Of a DNA stretch of 64,000 bases, positions 48,701 to 60,856 are shown piece after piece. The position numbers were made by a program, and so were the translations under genes. This stretch comes from Heterostelium album PN500 (lineage: Eukaryota; Evosea; Eumycetozoa; Acytosteliales; Acytosteliaceae): assembly GCF_000004825.1 (NCBI RefSeq), contig NW_008805064.1, positions 248,001-312,000 of the forward strand, in the 5' to 3' direction. Positions within the stretch are counted from its first letter, which is position 1. Each line of letters starts with the position of its first letter. Below the pieces are notes generated by a model. That model saw only the letters and a program-made list of their open reading frames with translations. It was not told the DNA's origin and did no database searches.

Positions 48701-51700
48701 TCCATCACTCTTGGTTGTTTCGCTTCCATATAGCTGTCTTGAATGATTGAATCCTTTGGAATCGAGATATCCAAGAATAGATAATCGATAATGATATCCA
48801 TTATCAGCTTGGATTGAGAATCGATCTGACCGGCAGGAGTCTTGTTTCTCACCAGTTGGAGTAGCAACGAGTGAATGGTGTACACGAGGATATGCTTCAT
48901 GTAACCGGATTTCAACACGAATTTGAGGTCGTGAAGAATGAACGGGAAGAAACGAACACCCAACATCTCCAGAAGTTTAGTCAGTGTCTCACGAGCCGAC
49001 TCACGTGTCTGAAGATTTTTGGCTTTCAACTCACCAACAACCTTACCAATCAATGGCGGGTAGAGAACTTTACTGGACTCATCCGGTAGCAGACTGTAAA
49101 GCTTGAACATTGCCAATGATACATTGACATCAATCATGGAGGTACGCTCCAAAGTGGTACCATGCTTCTTCTTTGTGATAATCAAGAACTTCTCGAGTTC
49201 CGGCACCAAGACGTGTACGATTGCTTGATGAATCTCTTCACTTATGTTACGTGCTTTGACAGATTCCTGGACGTTGACAACCATCATTGTTTGAGCAATA
49301 TCAACAACACCTTCAGATTTGAATCGATCGTCATCTTCGACATCATCATTCTCCTCGTCATCCTCTTCTTTATCTTTCTTGCCAGTGTCCAGCTTGACAA
49401 TCTTAATTTGTGCTTTCTTCTTCTTGATCGATTCAATCACTTCCTTTGAGATCTCTTTCTTGTCCAAGAAGAAATGGAAGTTATCCAACACGTCGCAGAG
49501 TGCACGAAGCAAGAACTTTTGTTTGATTGGATGCTTCTCCATCGCTTTGTGAATGGTACGAATCACCTGGTAGTAGGTACGCCAGTCGAGACGAGCGGAG
49601 AGCTCACCGATCGCTTTGCAAACCTCACCAAGATACGACGATTCCTTCTTGTTGGTCTCTTGGATGGTTGCCAAACAAATGGGAATGAGATACTGCACCA
49701 CTGTAGATACCTTGAATTCATTGGTCTTCGACTTGATCACGTCACGCAGTGTTGTGAATGCAGAACGACGCTTCGACAACTGGATATGTGTGAAACTGGC
49801 AAAGAAACCTTTGTCACCGGCGAGAATAGCCATGTCTGAGAAGAAGAATTCCGAGTGCTTGGCAATGAGCTGATTGAAGAGATTCAACAGCTCAACACGA
49901 GCGTCTCCAGGTTCCTGAAGATTGGCGCGAACCGCTGGAACAAAGTACTCGTACAACATTCTGTATCGCCACTCCTTGTTCTCTTGGTCGAGTGTTGTCA
50001 ACTGCTGAACAAACTTGGTCATACCGGATGCAGCACATGCTCTAATCGAGAAATCGTTGTCCAACAAGTAGAATACATAGTTGTTCAAAACGGATGGCAA
50101 TTGGAGTTGATCGTATTTATCCAGTTGTTCGTTCGACTTGGCAAAGGCTTTCAGACGTGGTTCGAAATCGTAGGTGTCTTGAATCATCTTGGGATTGAAT
50201 GCATTCAAATCGGTGAGCAGCTTGATGATCGATTTGATCGATGGAACTTTGGTGGCAATCGATTTGAAGACCTCCACGAGAATCTCACGCGATGCTCTAC
50301 TTGTGAAACTGGCAAACAGCGCTGACAATGGCCCGATGTGTGACTCTGGATTGCTGACAAACTCAATCATGTTCTTGAAGATGGTGAGGATAGAGATGAC
50401 CATATCCTTGTCGGATTTGATCTTCTTGAGCATGGCATTGCCAGACTTGAAGAATGGAACGAGCAGATCGAGAAGCTGGCTGGCTTGCTCTGGGTTCTTG
50501 GCATATCGCGACAACTCAGCGAGAATAAAGAGTTGACGACGCGAGATGTTTCCAATGGTTGGCTTGACGACTTGTCCGTCCATGTCGACACGCTGACGAC
50601 GATACAAGATCGACTTGACCGATGTGATGATAGTGTCGACGTGTGGAGTGAGAATGACACGGTAGACTTCCGATTCGTCGGCGTTGACCAACAGGTTCTC
50701 AATGAGTGTAAGAATGTCGGACTGAATCGGTCCGTGAGAGATGAATGAGAACAACTTGGGTAGCAGTTCACTGTCTGTTGTTAGATGGTGAACAAGATTC
50801 TCTTGGAGCGATACGTTGAGAATCAACTGCTTGATACCAATGGGCAGACCGTACTTGGAGATATGTGGGAGCATCTTGGTGATGATCTGGAACAAAACAG
50901 TGAGATGTGGATTGAAATTGACTTGAGCAAATTGCTGAACGATAGTGGCAATTCTACGAATGGAGAGTGATCTTATCTCGCTTGTCTTGGATGTCGATGA
51001 ACCAAGCTCACGACAAGCATTGATGGTGATTGCCAACAAGATACGAACGATCATATCAATCTTATCTACCAGGAGCATACCCATCTGTTTGGTGAAAGGC
51101 TGCAAGATATTAAGGAATTGAACTTGTGCGTCAAACTGTGGTAACAAATTCAAAGATTCATTGAATGAATCAATTGAAATAGTTTTAGCAACTAGTTCTT
51201 GTTTCTTATTCTTCTTGTTGTTCTTGTTTGTGGTGGTGGTTGTTGTTGATTCTTCTTCATCGCCATCCAGTTGTTTAACTGGGAATGCAGGTAACAATTG
51301 AATGGACTTAAGGAATGAATTTGAAATACGATCGAGAATTGGTTGAATCTCGTGTTTTTCAAGTCCAGAGAGGTAAGAGAAGATGGTTGCACGTTGTTGG
51401 TCGATGGTGGTTCTACCCGAAGTTCGCTTGTTCAACTTGGATAGCAGAACCTTGACGACAATCTCGATGATTTCTGGACGCTGCTCACGCGGAACCGAGC
51501 AAGTTGGCGATGAAGTAGCAATGACAAAACTAACCATTTCATCACGCATAGTCTTATCGCCAATCAGTCTTTCAAAGTTCTTTCGGTAGGGATGCAAGTT
51601 GGGACGAGTGAGCAACACACACTGCAGACCAACCATTTGGATCTGTGATTCATCTAGTTCCAAAGTACGCAAGAAGATCTCTTGCATCAGCGCACTACGA

Positions 51701-54700
51701 TACATCTTCATCGGTTTCTTCAGCTGGCCAAAGAATTCCAGGAAGAAAGTGAGGATAATGTTGGCCTGTGACTTGGTGTAGCCACGTTGCTCACGATTCG
51801 ATTCACTGAGAGCACCGTGTTTCTCATCGAATGGACGATTGAAAATCGCAGAGAATCTATGATAGTCAATAGAGACAAAATCAAGGAATTCCATAATGAT
51901 ATCCTTGGCGAATGACTCCACCAAGTGTCCGAGCTGTGACAATGTCTTCCAGAGAACTTCATTGTAGGCAGCGACAGTTGTTGGTTGTTTAATGATATTC
52001 TTACATCCCAAACGCTCTTTAATGGCACCTTTAGACATCTCCAATATCTCTTCAAACAACAAATCAACTTTCAATAAAGATTCATCGAATTGATTTTCAT
52101 TTAAATATTCATCCTCCTCTACTACTTCCTCTTCTTGTTCTTCTTCTTCTTCCTCTTCTGCCAAGTCCATTTCATCAACAACTTCTTCTCCTTCTTGGTC
52201 ATCATTATCATTGATTTGTTCAACTATCGATTGTTGTTCTTCCTCTAGTTTTGCTGCTGCTTTGGCATGAGCTTTACTCTTGCTCTGCTCGAGCACTTCG
52301 TTGTTGGAAAGCTGCAATCGCTTGTAGAAAAGTGGGTAGAACTCCTTGATGAGGTCGTTGGATTTGGCAATGGCGATGATTGACTTTTGTACGGATGCCC
52401 ACAGCGGTGTGTATCTGATGTAGAAAGCACCGAGTAGATAGTTAAAGAAATGCTGTTGGAGCAATCCAACATTTCCAGAGGTGAACAACGTCAAACAAGA
52501 GTCCATCTTTGCAACGACAGCACGACCCTCAACCTTGTGGAACTCGGCATTCTCAATCTCCAGTAAATACTCTAACAACCGAGCAATGTCAACGTCCTTC
52601 TCGCTGGTCTCCTCGTAGAGAGTGGCACTGTGCAAATGGATCATCACCTGAATCGATGATTTTCTAATGGAGCTGGATTTAGACGATAGATTCTCGCTGA
52701 ACAATGGGATTAACTTTTCGAATTGTTCATAACTAACTAGCTGTTTCTTTTGTTGCTTTTGTTGTTTCTTATTGGATTGTTGTTGTACGACTTTGGTTGC
52801 TGTCTTATTACTTGAAATATTGATAACCGTTCCACTGCCAGCAGCTGAACTTCCAGACGATGGGAAGTTGACAGACAACTGGTAGTTTTGTATCAGAGTA
52901 TCCAAATAGATGGAGGCGGCATTCAAAATATAATAGTTGTCTGGCTGCTTCTCTAATAACTCCAAAACCGTTGGTAAAAGTGATTGTAATTGACTTGAAT
53001 CTACACGTGACACAATGACAACTCTTGAAACTAAACATTGTCCTTGAAGATATATAATATTATTATTGCTGTTGTTGTTGCTGCTACTACTGCTCTTTGT
53101 TATTCTTGTAAAACATGATTCCAAAACTTTGATAATCGATCTATCTTTGTATTCGAGTGAGAGAGACAGTACTAGACCTGCCCAGAGTAGGGAATCGTCG
53201 ACACTGGCAGTGTTTAGATAGTTTTCGAGTTTGGCAGCTATTTTCGGTGTGTTGTGCAGGATTGGGAAGTCGGATACCGAAGTTAGACCGTCGACTCCGT
53301 TCGGGTCGAGTGCAATCAGACGCACCAGGAATGTAATGGTTTGCTCAAAGTCGAGATTCTCAATGTTCCTCTCGAGATACTTGACGAGTCGCTGAATGAC
53401 AAACGATTCAAACAGACTTTGTCTGTCGATCGACAAACAGAACGAAAAGATATTCAACTGCGAGTGTTGATCGGAGTGAGTGAATAACACCTCTACCAAA
53501 CCCAAAAACATGTCCTTGTGCTCCTTGAAGCGATTGAAATGCAGCTGTGGCAACAGACCGGACATGGCAGCGGTGATCGATGCAACATCGAATCCATACT
53601 TTACAACTATATTCTTATAGGTATCTTTATTCAATACCTTTGAAATAATATCTAAAATAAACTTGTAATCTAAGTAAGAGTATAGTATGATTAGTATATT
53701 TTTAAAGACAACAACATCCGAATCGATTAGATATAACTACTACATACCAGTTATAAGACAACCTCTTTTGAATGAAATAAAAGATTGAATGATTGAATAG
53801 TATGTGTTGAGTTGTGAGGATATAAAGTTGGATGATTCAGTGATTGTTTGTAGTTGTTCGTTGAGAGTGTCAGACTCGGCTATCAATGTCTTCCAGATCG
53901 GTTGTAGATTATCGCTTTCATTCTTGGCATGTCTAATAACGAGTTGGTATATTTGTAGGAGAACACTTTGTCCAAACTTTACTTGTTTAGATCTATCTTG
54001 ATTGTTGTTATTGTTATTATTGTTGCTGCTAGTTGATTCACTCTCGACCTCATCCATCTCTTCATCTTCATCTTGACTATCATCATTCAAATACTCTATT
54101 GTTCTAAAAAACATTGGTATGGTATACTCTGTTCTAGAATGGAATCTACCCTTTGTACCCTTGATCATTTGGAACAAAAGGAATGTGAAAGCATCGAAAT
54201 ATTCACCACCGGCTCCACACTCTCTATGCTTCTGCCACGAGATGGCAAACATCTCATTCAAAGTCGACTGTAGATTCTCAAACGGTATCTTTCTCAAGAG
54301 ATAAGCAATACTCTCCGCCGCAAATCTTCTAATATATTTTCTTTTTTGTTTTAACAACTCTGTATATAATCTATTCATCGAATCGAGTGAGATAGGATTA
54401 GAATTGAATGAATGTCGTTTGGTTTTGTTTAGTCGAATCGACTACTACTTACTGGAAACAAGTAATGAAATCTTTGGTGATCTGTTTCTCAAGGAATTTG
54501 AATTGATAGCAAATCGATGTGAATAGTTGCTCGATGTTCTCGGCGGATTGCTGTTGGAGATGTTGGTGTTGGGCGGGCGGTGCGAGTAGCAGTGAAACGA
54601 GGGTCGGTAGGATCGGGTTGTAAAAGTATGGGAAGAACTCGGAGCGAAGGTCACGCGAGAGCGCAGCCAACAAACTGAGGAGTGGCCGCAGTGCCTTGTT

Positions 54701-55278
54701 GTTCGGTCGCTTCAAGTGCTCGTTCAATATGTTGACGATACGCTCCTTGTCGAGCAACAACTCGGCCAGCCCAACTGGACATCTTCGCAGGTGTCGCTGG
54801 AACGAGGCAAAGTCTTCGGAGAGATCCAACTCGCGCCACGCCATCATCGTCTGGTGAAAATACGAATCGTTCTGCTCATCATCCAGCTCAATAATGATAT
54901 CTCCTACCTTTCCAAATATATTGATATCGATATTGGCGATCTTCTCACTAAATGATAAAAACTAATAAACATAACATGTTTTGTTAATTAAATGATTATT
55001 TTTCGGAAACAAAACAAAACATAACAAAAACAATCCATTCCTGCCCCCGCTTGCGTAAAATCTCGGTTAAAACACACTCATAACAAAACAAAATGGAATG
55101 TGTGAGTGGAACTTACTTTAAATCTATTCTTTTTCTTACTAGCAGAACCACTATTATTATTATTGTTATTGTTGTTAATGTTGTTTTCTTCATTATCTTG
55201 TAAAATAGAGTTACCCTCTTCAGAGTAATACTCTTGTGGAGTAGCACTATAGTTATCTTTCTTCTTTGTTCTTGCCAT
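45781..55278 (-). CDS. utp20: UTP20, small-subunit processome component
   Basis: Exons 55278-55117, 54961-54453, 54370-53748, 53651-48471, 48375-48083, 47985-47722 and 47637-45781 (2,962 aa); every join keeps frame. It is a giant alpha-helical HEAT-repeat protein. Family evidence: N-terminal FLSFSEKIANIDINIFGK (created by the first splice), YIRRFAAESIAYLLRKIPFE, a DRIM-type region in the long exon, MIDVNVSLAMFKLYSLLP followed by ARETLTKLLEMLGVRFFPFI and HILVYTIHSLLLQLV, and a basic C terminus (AQQRKKAQASKKRKD). Human UTP20 is about 2,785 residues. Inserted acidic (Glu-rich) and Gln/Lys stretches explain the extra length. UTP20 acts in the nucleolus in early processing of 18S rRNA precursor within the U3 snoRNP/SSU processome. 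The short first exon (54 codons) is basic and Asn-rich. Confidence 0.93.
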
Positions 55279-56075
55279 GATTGGTTATTCTGTGTATATA
55301 TATTTAAAATCAAGTTGATGTATTTGATTGTACTTCCAACTTTTAAGTGCTATTGCTATCTCGAAACACAACAAAAATAAAAATAAAAAAAAAGAATGAA
55401 AAAAACAAAAAAAACGATTGATGAATTCCATTCGTTTTTTAAAAAATAAAATAAAAATCAAAAATAATTAATTGTTTAATATATTTATTTAATTTACTTT
55501 AAATATATATAATATATATATTTAAGATCAATTCAAAAAAAAATAAACAAACATAGTTATAAACAATCCAAAACAATTTCTTTCATATACTTTCAAATTA
55601 AAAAAAATTAAAAAAAAAAATAATAAATAATTTTTTTTTTTAATAAATAATTCTAATTAATTCTTTCCTATGAATAAATAACTATGTTGATTCAAATATA
55701 TAATATTAACTGAAATCAATAAATTACTACAAAAAAAAAAAAAAAACAAAATTATAATTTTTAAAAATTTGAAAAAAAAAAACAAAAAAAATCATAATAT
55801 TATCAAATTTATGAGGATAGTGGAATCTTACATTATTATTATTGATGGTCTTTTAATTATAATCTACAGCTGTAGGATAGTGAATAATATATATTAAATT
55901 TTGTAGATAACATAGAAATAGATAGAAATATAAAGCTTTGTTAAATATATTATTAAAAAGTTAATCAATATTGATTAATAATTTGAATATTTATTAGATA
56001 TAGATATTGTCTTGTTTGTTTGTACATATTTAGAATAAAAAGAAAACTTTAAAAAGAAAAGAAAAGAAAGATTGA
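55279..56075. promoter_or_regulatory. Divergent UTP20/PAN3 intergenic region
   Basis: This 797-bp AT-rich region separates divergent genes and should contain both promoters. A perfect 12-bp palindrome, CTACAGCTGTAG, lies at 55864-55875, about 200 bp upstream of the PAN3 start, and GGATAGTG occurs at 55815-55822 and 55876-55883 around it. No gene was seen. Confidence 0.5.
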
Positions 56076-58447
56076 ATGAATAATCAAAGTGGCGGAAACA
56101 TTGGTAATTCAAATGTTGGCGGTAATAACAATAACAATCAAAATATAATAACATCACCCAACAGTAATAATAATAATAATAATGGAGGAAATGGAAGTGT
56201 AGGTGGTCAAATTCCACCACTGATATCACCGATTATAAATAGTAAATCTAGTTTTCAACCAAAGGGTAATAATAACAACAGTAACCAACAACAACAACAT
56301 ATATTACATTCACCAGTACAACAACAACAACCACAGCAACAACAATCGATTGTAGATCCAAACTTGATTAGTTCATTACAGAATCTAATGGTTAGTCAAT
56401 CGATGTCAAGACAACAACAGCAGCAACAACAGCAACAAGTACAACAATCACAACAATGGATGGATCAAATACAACAACAATTCGATGATTCTTTAGATTA
56501 TGATCAACAACAACAATATCTATATCAACAACAACAAGCAGCTGCAGTAGCAGCTGCAGCACAGGTACAGCTACAACAGCAACAGCAGCAGCAACAACAA
56601 CAACAACAACAGGTACAACAAGTACAACAGCAACAACAACAAAAGAATCAATATCAACATATTATGATGCAACAACTTCAACAGATTCAACAACAACAAC
56701 AGATGCAACAACAACTACAACAGCAACAGCTGCAGCAACAACTACTACAACAACAGATACAGCAACAAAACTATAACCTAAGTCAGCAACAACAGGCAAA
56801 CATAAAGTCAAATGTAATATTGTTATATTTTTTTTTAAAAAAAAAGATAGATTATAGATCTACTTTAACTTGTAGGAATATTCTATTTACACACTCATTA
56901 TATTTGAATAATAGCAATACAATCCATATCAAACATACTCACATCAACAAGCAGGACAGCAACGTAATAAATTTGGAAGAAGACATCTCAGTTCATTCTT
57001 TATGTCCGATACACTAAGACAGGATCTACTCAAACAGAAACTACTGTCCTATACAACTCTAGATCCAAACGGTATGTTTTTGACAGAACTAAACTAAACT
57101 AAACTAAACTACTAAATACTAAAGCAATACAAATATAATAATATTAATTACTAATCTTTTATTATTATTACTTTTTAGATCCAAGAATGAAAAATATACC
57201 ACCGATGTTAAATAAATATCACTCGTTGTATCCATTGGACAATGAAACCTCTAGAGATAAAGTGGGTATGATGTTTGGATACCCAACATCTGTGTACAAA
57301 GGAACCAGTACAAACGATGGTTATCAATATGCCATTAGAAGAATCGAAGGTTTTCGACTCTCTAATGAATTCACACTTCAGGCCGCCGATGCTTGGAGAA
57401 ATATACAACACCCAAATATTGTAGCATTAAAAGAGATATTTGTTAGTAAAGAGTTTGGTGATAATAATTGTATGTTAAATGTTTAATATTAATGATCATT
57501 AATATTGATTCCAATGTAATTACCTATTATTAATGTTATTATTATTATTATTGTTGTTGTTAGCTATTTTCTTTACATATGAATATCATCCTGGATCAGA
57601 AACATTGGAATCGAAATATCTAACACAGAATGGTTCGAATATCAATGAATCTACGCTTTGGAGTTTTATTTGTCAGATTGTTTCGGCGTTGAAAGCGATT
57701 CACTCGGCCAATCTGGTGTGTAGGGTGATACATCCGTCAAAGATATTGTTGACCGGCAAGAATCGAATCAGAATAAATGGCGTCGGTATCTTTGATGTGG
57801 TGAACTTTAACTATGAAACACCGAGAAACCTGTCGCAACTGCAGCACGAAGATCTCATACTGTTTGGCCGGCTGATTTTGTCGCTCGCCTGCAAGTCGGC
57901 GGTGGCAACGTCGAACAACAACCTGAACAAGTCGATCGAATACATATCGAATCTCTACTCGAAGGATTTCAAGAACCTGGTGATCTTCCTCCTCTCGAAA
58001 CCCGTGCTGAATCTACCGACGATCGACGATGTCATCTCGATGATTGGCGGACGCATTCTGCAGGAGACTAGCTACCTCCACAGCTACACCGACGAGCTCG
58101 AGCAGGAGCTGACCAAGGAGATTGAGAATGGACGGCTGTTCCGCCTGCTCGTCAAGCTGGGATTCATCAATGAGCGACCGTCGTTCGACATGGATCCGCG
58201 CTGGTCTGAGACCGGTGATCGCTACCTGCTCAAGCTGTTCCGCGACTACGCATTCCACCAGGTCTACGAGGACGGCACGCCAATGCTCGACTTTTACCAC
58301 GTGGTGGAAACACTCAACAAACTGGATTGTGGCGTATCCGAAAAGATCTTGCTGATGTCACGTGACGAACAATCACTACTGGTAGTCAGCTACAAAGATA
58401 TTAAGAGATGTATAGACAATGCATTCCAAGAGCTTCATCAAAAGTAA
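56076..58447 (+). CDS. pan3: PAN3, PAN2-PAN3 deadenylase regulatory subunit
   Basis: Exons 56076-56813, 56915-57071, 57179-57469 and 57564-58447 (689 aa), all in frame. The N-terminal 245 residues are Asn- and Gln-rich and disordered. The second exon carries SSFFMSDTLRQDLLKQ, and the third LDPNDPRMKNIPPMLNKYHS, both typical of the region before the PAN3 pseudokinase. The pseudokinase (about 300-560) includes YAIRRIEGFRL, HPNIVALKEIF and YEYHPGSETLESKYL but no HRD or DFG, as expected. The C-terminal knob domain has NGRLFRLLVKLGFINERPSF and GDRYLLKLFRDYAFHQVYEDG. PAN3 dimerises, binds poly(A)-binding protein and recruits the PAN2 nuclease to shorten mRNA poly(A) tails. The CCCH zinc finger found in many PAN3 N termini was not seen. 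Confidence 0.94.
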
Positions 58448-59170
58448 TCACATTGTTTTGATGAGGAATCAAAATATCTTTTATTTGTTTTTCAAGCTTT
58501 CCATCTTTAATTCCAATTTCCATTCACATACAATCCAATCCAATCCAATCCAACTCAATCCATTTCCAATAATTTCATTTTTTAATTCAATTCATCATCA
58601 TATGGAGAATTATCATTCACTTAACTACAATTATTATTAATCATCAAGCTTTAAATATTTCCATGTTACATTAATCAAAACAAAAACAAACCAAAAAAGA
58701 TAGAAAAAAAGAAAAAGAAAAAAAAATGGAAAAATACAAAACATAGTTATAAAAAAAAATATAAAAATAAATAACAATTATTAATTCAAAAAAAAAAAAA
58801 AAAAAAAACTAAAGACTTTCTTAGTTATTATTATTATTTAATAATTAAATGAATCAAATGAGTTTATGTATGACAATGTATTCTAATGTAATATTCAGTT
58901 AATTTGAATAAAACTTATAAAGAAAAGTATAAGATAAACAAACTTTTTACAAAAAAAAAAAAGAAAAAGAAAATTGACTCAAAATTTAAAATACAATAGC
59001 CACAAGGAATTTGATGACAAACTGCATTACTATTTCTATCACTATTTCATGATGTACCTGTATTTTTGATCCAATTGAACAGTTCTTAATAAAAATAACA
59101 CTAATTATATGTTTTTTTTTTCTAATTTTTCTTTTATTCCTAATTCATAATGCCTTTACATCCAATTCGT
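58448..59170. other. Convergent intergenic region
   Basis: This 723-bp spacer lies between the 3' ends of PAN3 and RPL31. It has long A-runs (near 58787-58809), CAATC repeats near 58526-58551, and no gene. Confidence 0.6.
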
Positions 59171-59706
59171 TTAGTTCTCAGTAACGACTTTAGTGACGAC
59201 ACCCTATAATCGTAGTGAAAAATGATAGTTTGATGAGTAAAAGTGAAAACAACAAGTTTACTGGAGATTGATGATATTTACCTTGAAACTCTTGCATGGG
59301 ACGAATGAAGCGAGAGTGTAGAACTTCTCACGAGCATTCTCGTCATCGTTTCTCTTTCTGGAGAGAACGATACGAACTCTGTTTGGGGTTTGCTTGATAC
59401 CTCTTGACCAGAGCATGGTGTTCAACTTGTTGTCAAGACGGACATCCTTGGTCTTCATGACTTCTTGGGCGAATTGTCTGATTTGCTTGACAGCCTTTGG
59501 AGCTCTGTCTTTGAAGGTGCTGTAATCATAACGTATCAATCCTAAATTAGTTTCTAAAACTCTAGATAGACATAGATACTAGATATATATAGGGTAGTTT
59601 GTTTTGTTTTCTTTACTTACGTTCCCATGAGTCTCTTGTGGAGGTTGATGGTGTATTCACGGGTGATTGGTCCCTTCTCAGCTGGAGTAGTGTTCTTTGT
59701 GGCCAT
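59171..59706 (-). CDS. rpl31: 60S ribosomal protein L31 (eL31)
   Basis: Exons 59706-59621, 59519-59282 and 59203-59171 (118 aa), joined in frame. It starts MATKNTTPAEKGPITREYTI and continues LHKRLMGTTFKDRAPKAVKQ, IRQFAQEVMKTKDVRLDNKL, MLWSRGIKQTPNRVRIVLSR and KRNDDENAREKFYTLASFVP, a complete eL31 chain. The last exon supplies only GVVTKVVTEN, matching the conserved acidic end. It is a structural protein of the large ribosomal subunit near the exit tunnel. The exons are rich in G/C-ending codons, typical of a highly expressed gene. It is divergent from ABCE1 with 1.15 kb between starts. Confidence 0.96.
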
Positions 59707-60856
59707 TATGTTATAGGAGTGTATCAGGAAACGAACAGTTCAAGAAGATGAAATCAATTCGATATACTATCACTTGGCGACGACACACAGAGTGCATTGC
59801 TGCGAGAGCCAACACGAGTGGTGTGTCAGAGGGTAAGCACGACACACACCCAACGAAAAAACAATTTTTCAAAATTAAATTTCATTTTTCCAATTTTTGT
59901 TTTTGAACTTCGACTCTTTTTTTTTTTTTTTTTTGAATTTTTTTTTGTAAGATGACTTGTCCATGTTGAAATGATCATACATTATTCACAAGAGTCGTTC
60001 AATTCTTTATTTACTTTAGTTATTCCTTTCCTTTATTAGTAATGTAGTTTTATTCGGTTTTTTAATTAAACTATTGTTTACTTTTTATTTTTATTTTTAT
60101 TTTTGCAATTATCTTTAAATATTAAAAAAAAAAAAAGGAATTATAATTTTAAAGTTATATTATTGTCATAATCAACCATCCATTTAAATATTAATCAGTC
60201 AAGAATCAATTAGTGAAGTATATTCTACTCTTCATTAATATCAGATGATGAGTTATCCTACTTTACTAAAGTTTTTTTTTTTTTTGTTTTTACAAATATT
60301 TTTTTAAAAAAATAAACAAAATACTTTTGTTGAAATAAAGAGTAAATTTAAATGAATGTTTAAACTAAACATTGATCTATAAAGATAAGATGTTTTATTA
60401 ATTAATTGATTAATGTTAACGATTTACTTCTATATGTTGGCAAAGTCCATCAACTTTGATGTATGTAACGTTTTTTTTTTCACTCTTTTTATTTTTTGAT
60501 TTTTGAAAAAAAAAAAAAAAATTCTCACATAAAATTAAACATTATTGAAGCGTCTGCTTTCTCGTCTTCTCTTTCACAATCAAATAAGTTGATTTAAATT
60601 TGTTTATTTTTTATATTTATTGATATTATATTCAATATTTATTTAATTTGTAAGATATTTTCTAATCAATTTCTCAATAATAAGTTATAATGTAATCAAA
60701 TGATTAACAAAAAAACAACTATCTTAAAAAAAAAAAAACAAAAAATAAAACAAAAATTAGGTTAAAAACAATAATAACTTTTAGAGTTAATAACAACATT
60801 AAATTCGAATCGATAGATAAAATATAGATAGATAGACAGATTAATATATAACAAGA
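59707..60856. promoter_or_regulatory. Divergent RPL31/ABCE1 intergenic region
   Basis: This 1.15-kb region lies between divergent start codons of two translation-related genes. The part nearest RPL31 (59707-59840) is G/C-richer and probably its leader and promoter. The rest is T/A homopolymers, with CATCAA-CT-TTGATG at 60448-60461 and a GATAGATA leader just before ABCE1. No gene was recognised. Confidence 0.5.

Noticed and set aside
56814-56914. Read-through of PAN3 exon 1 into the intron as a separate short protein
   Set aside because: Good donor and acceptor, and the spliced product restores conserved PAN3 sequence.
59697-59906. 69-codon plus-strand frame overlapping the RPL31 start
   Set aside because: It begins on the antisense of RPL31 and runs into homopolymers; it is likely a shadow of the leader.
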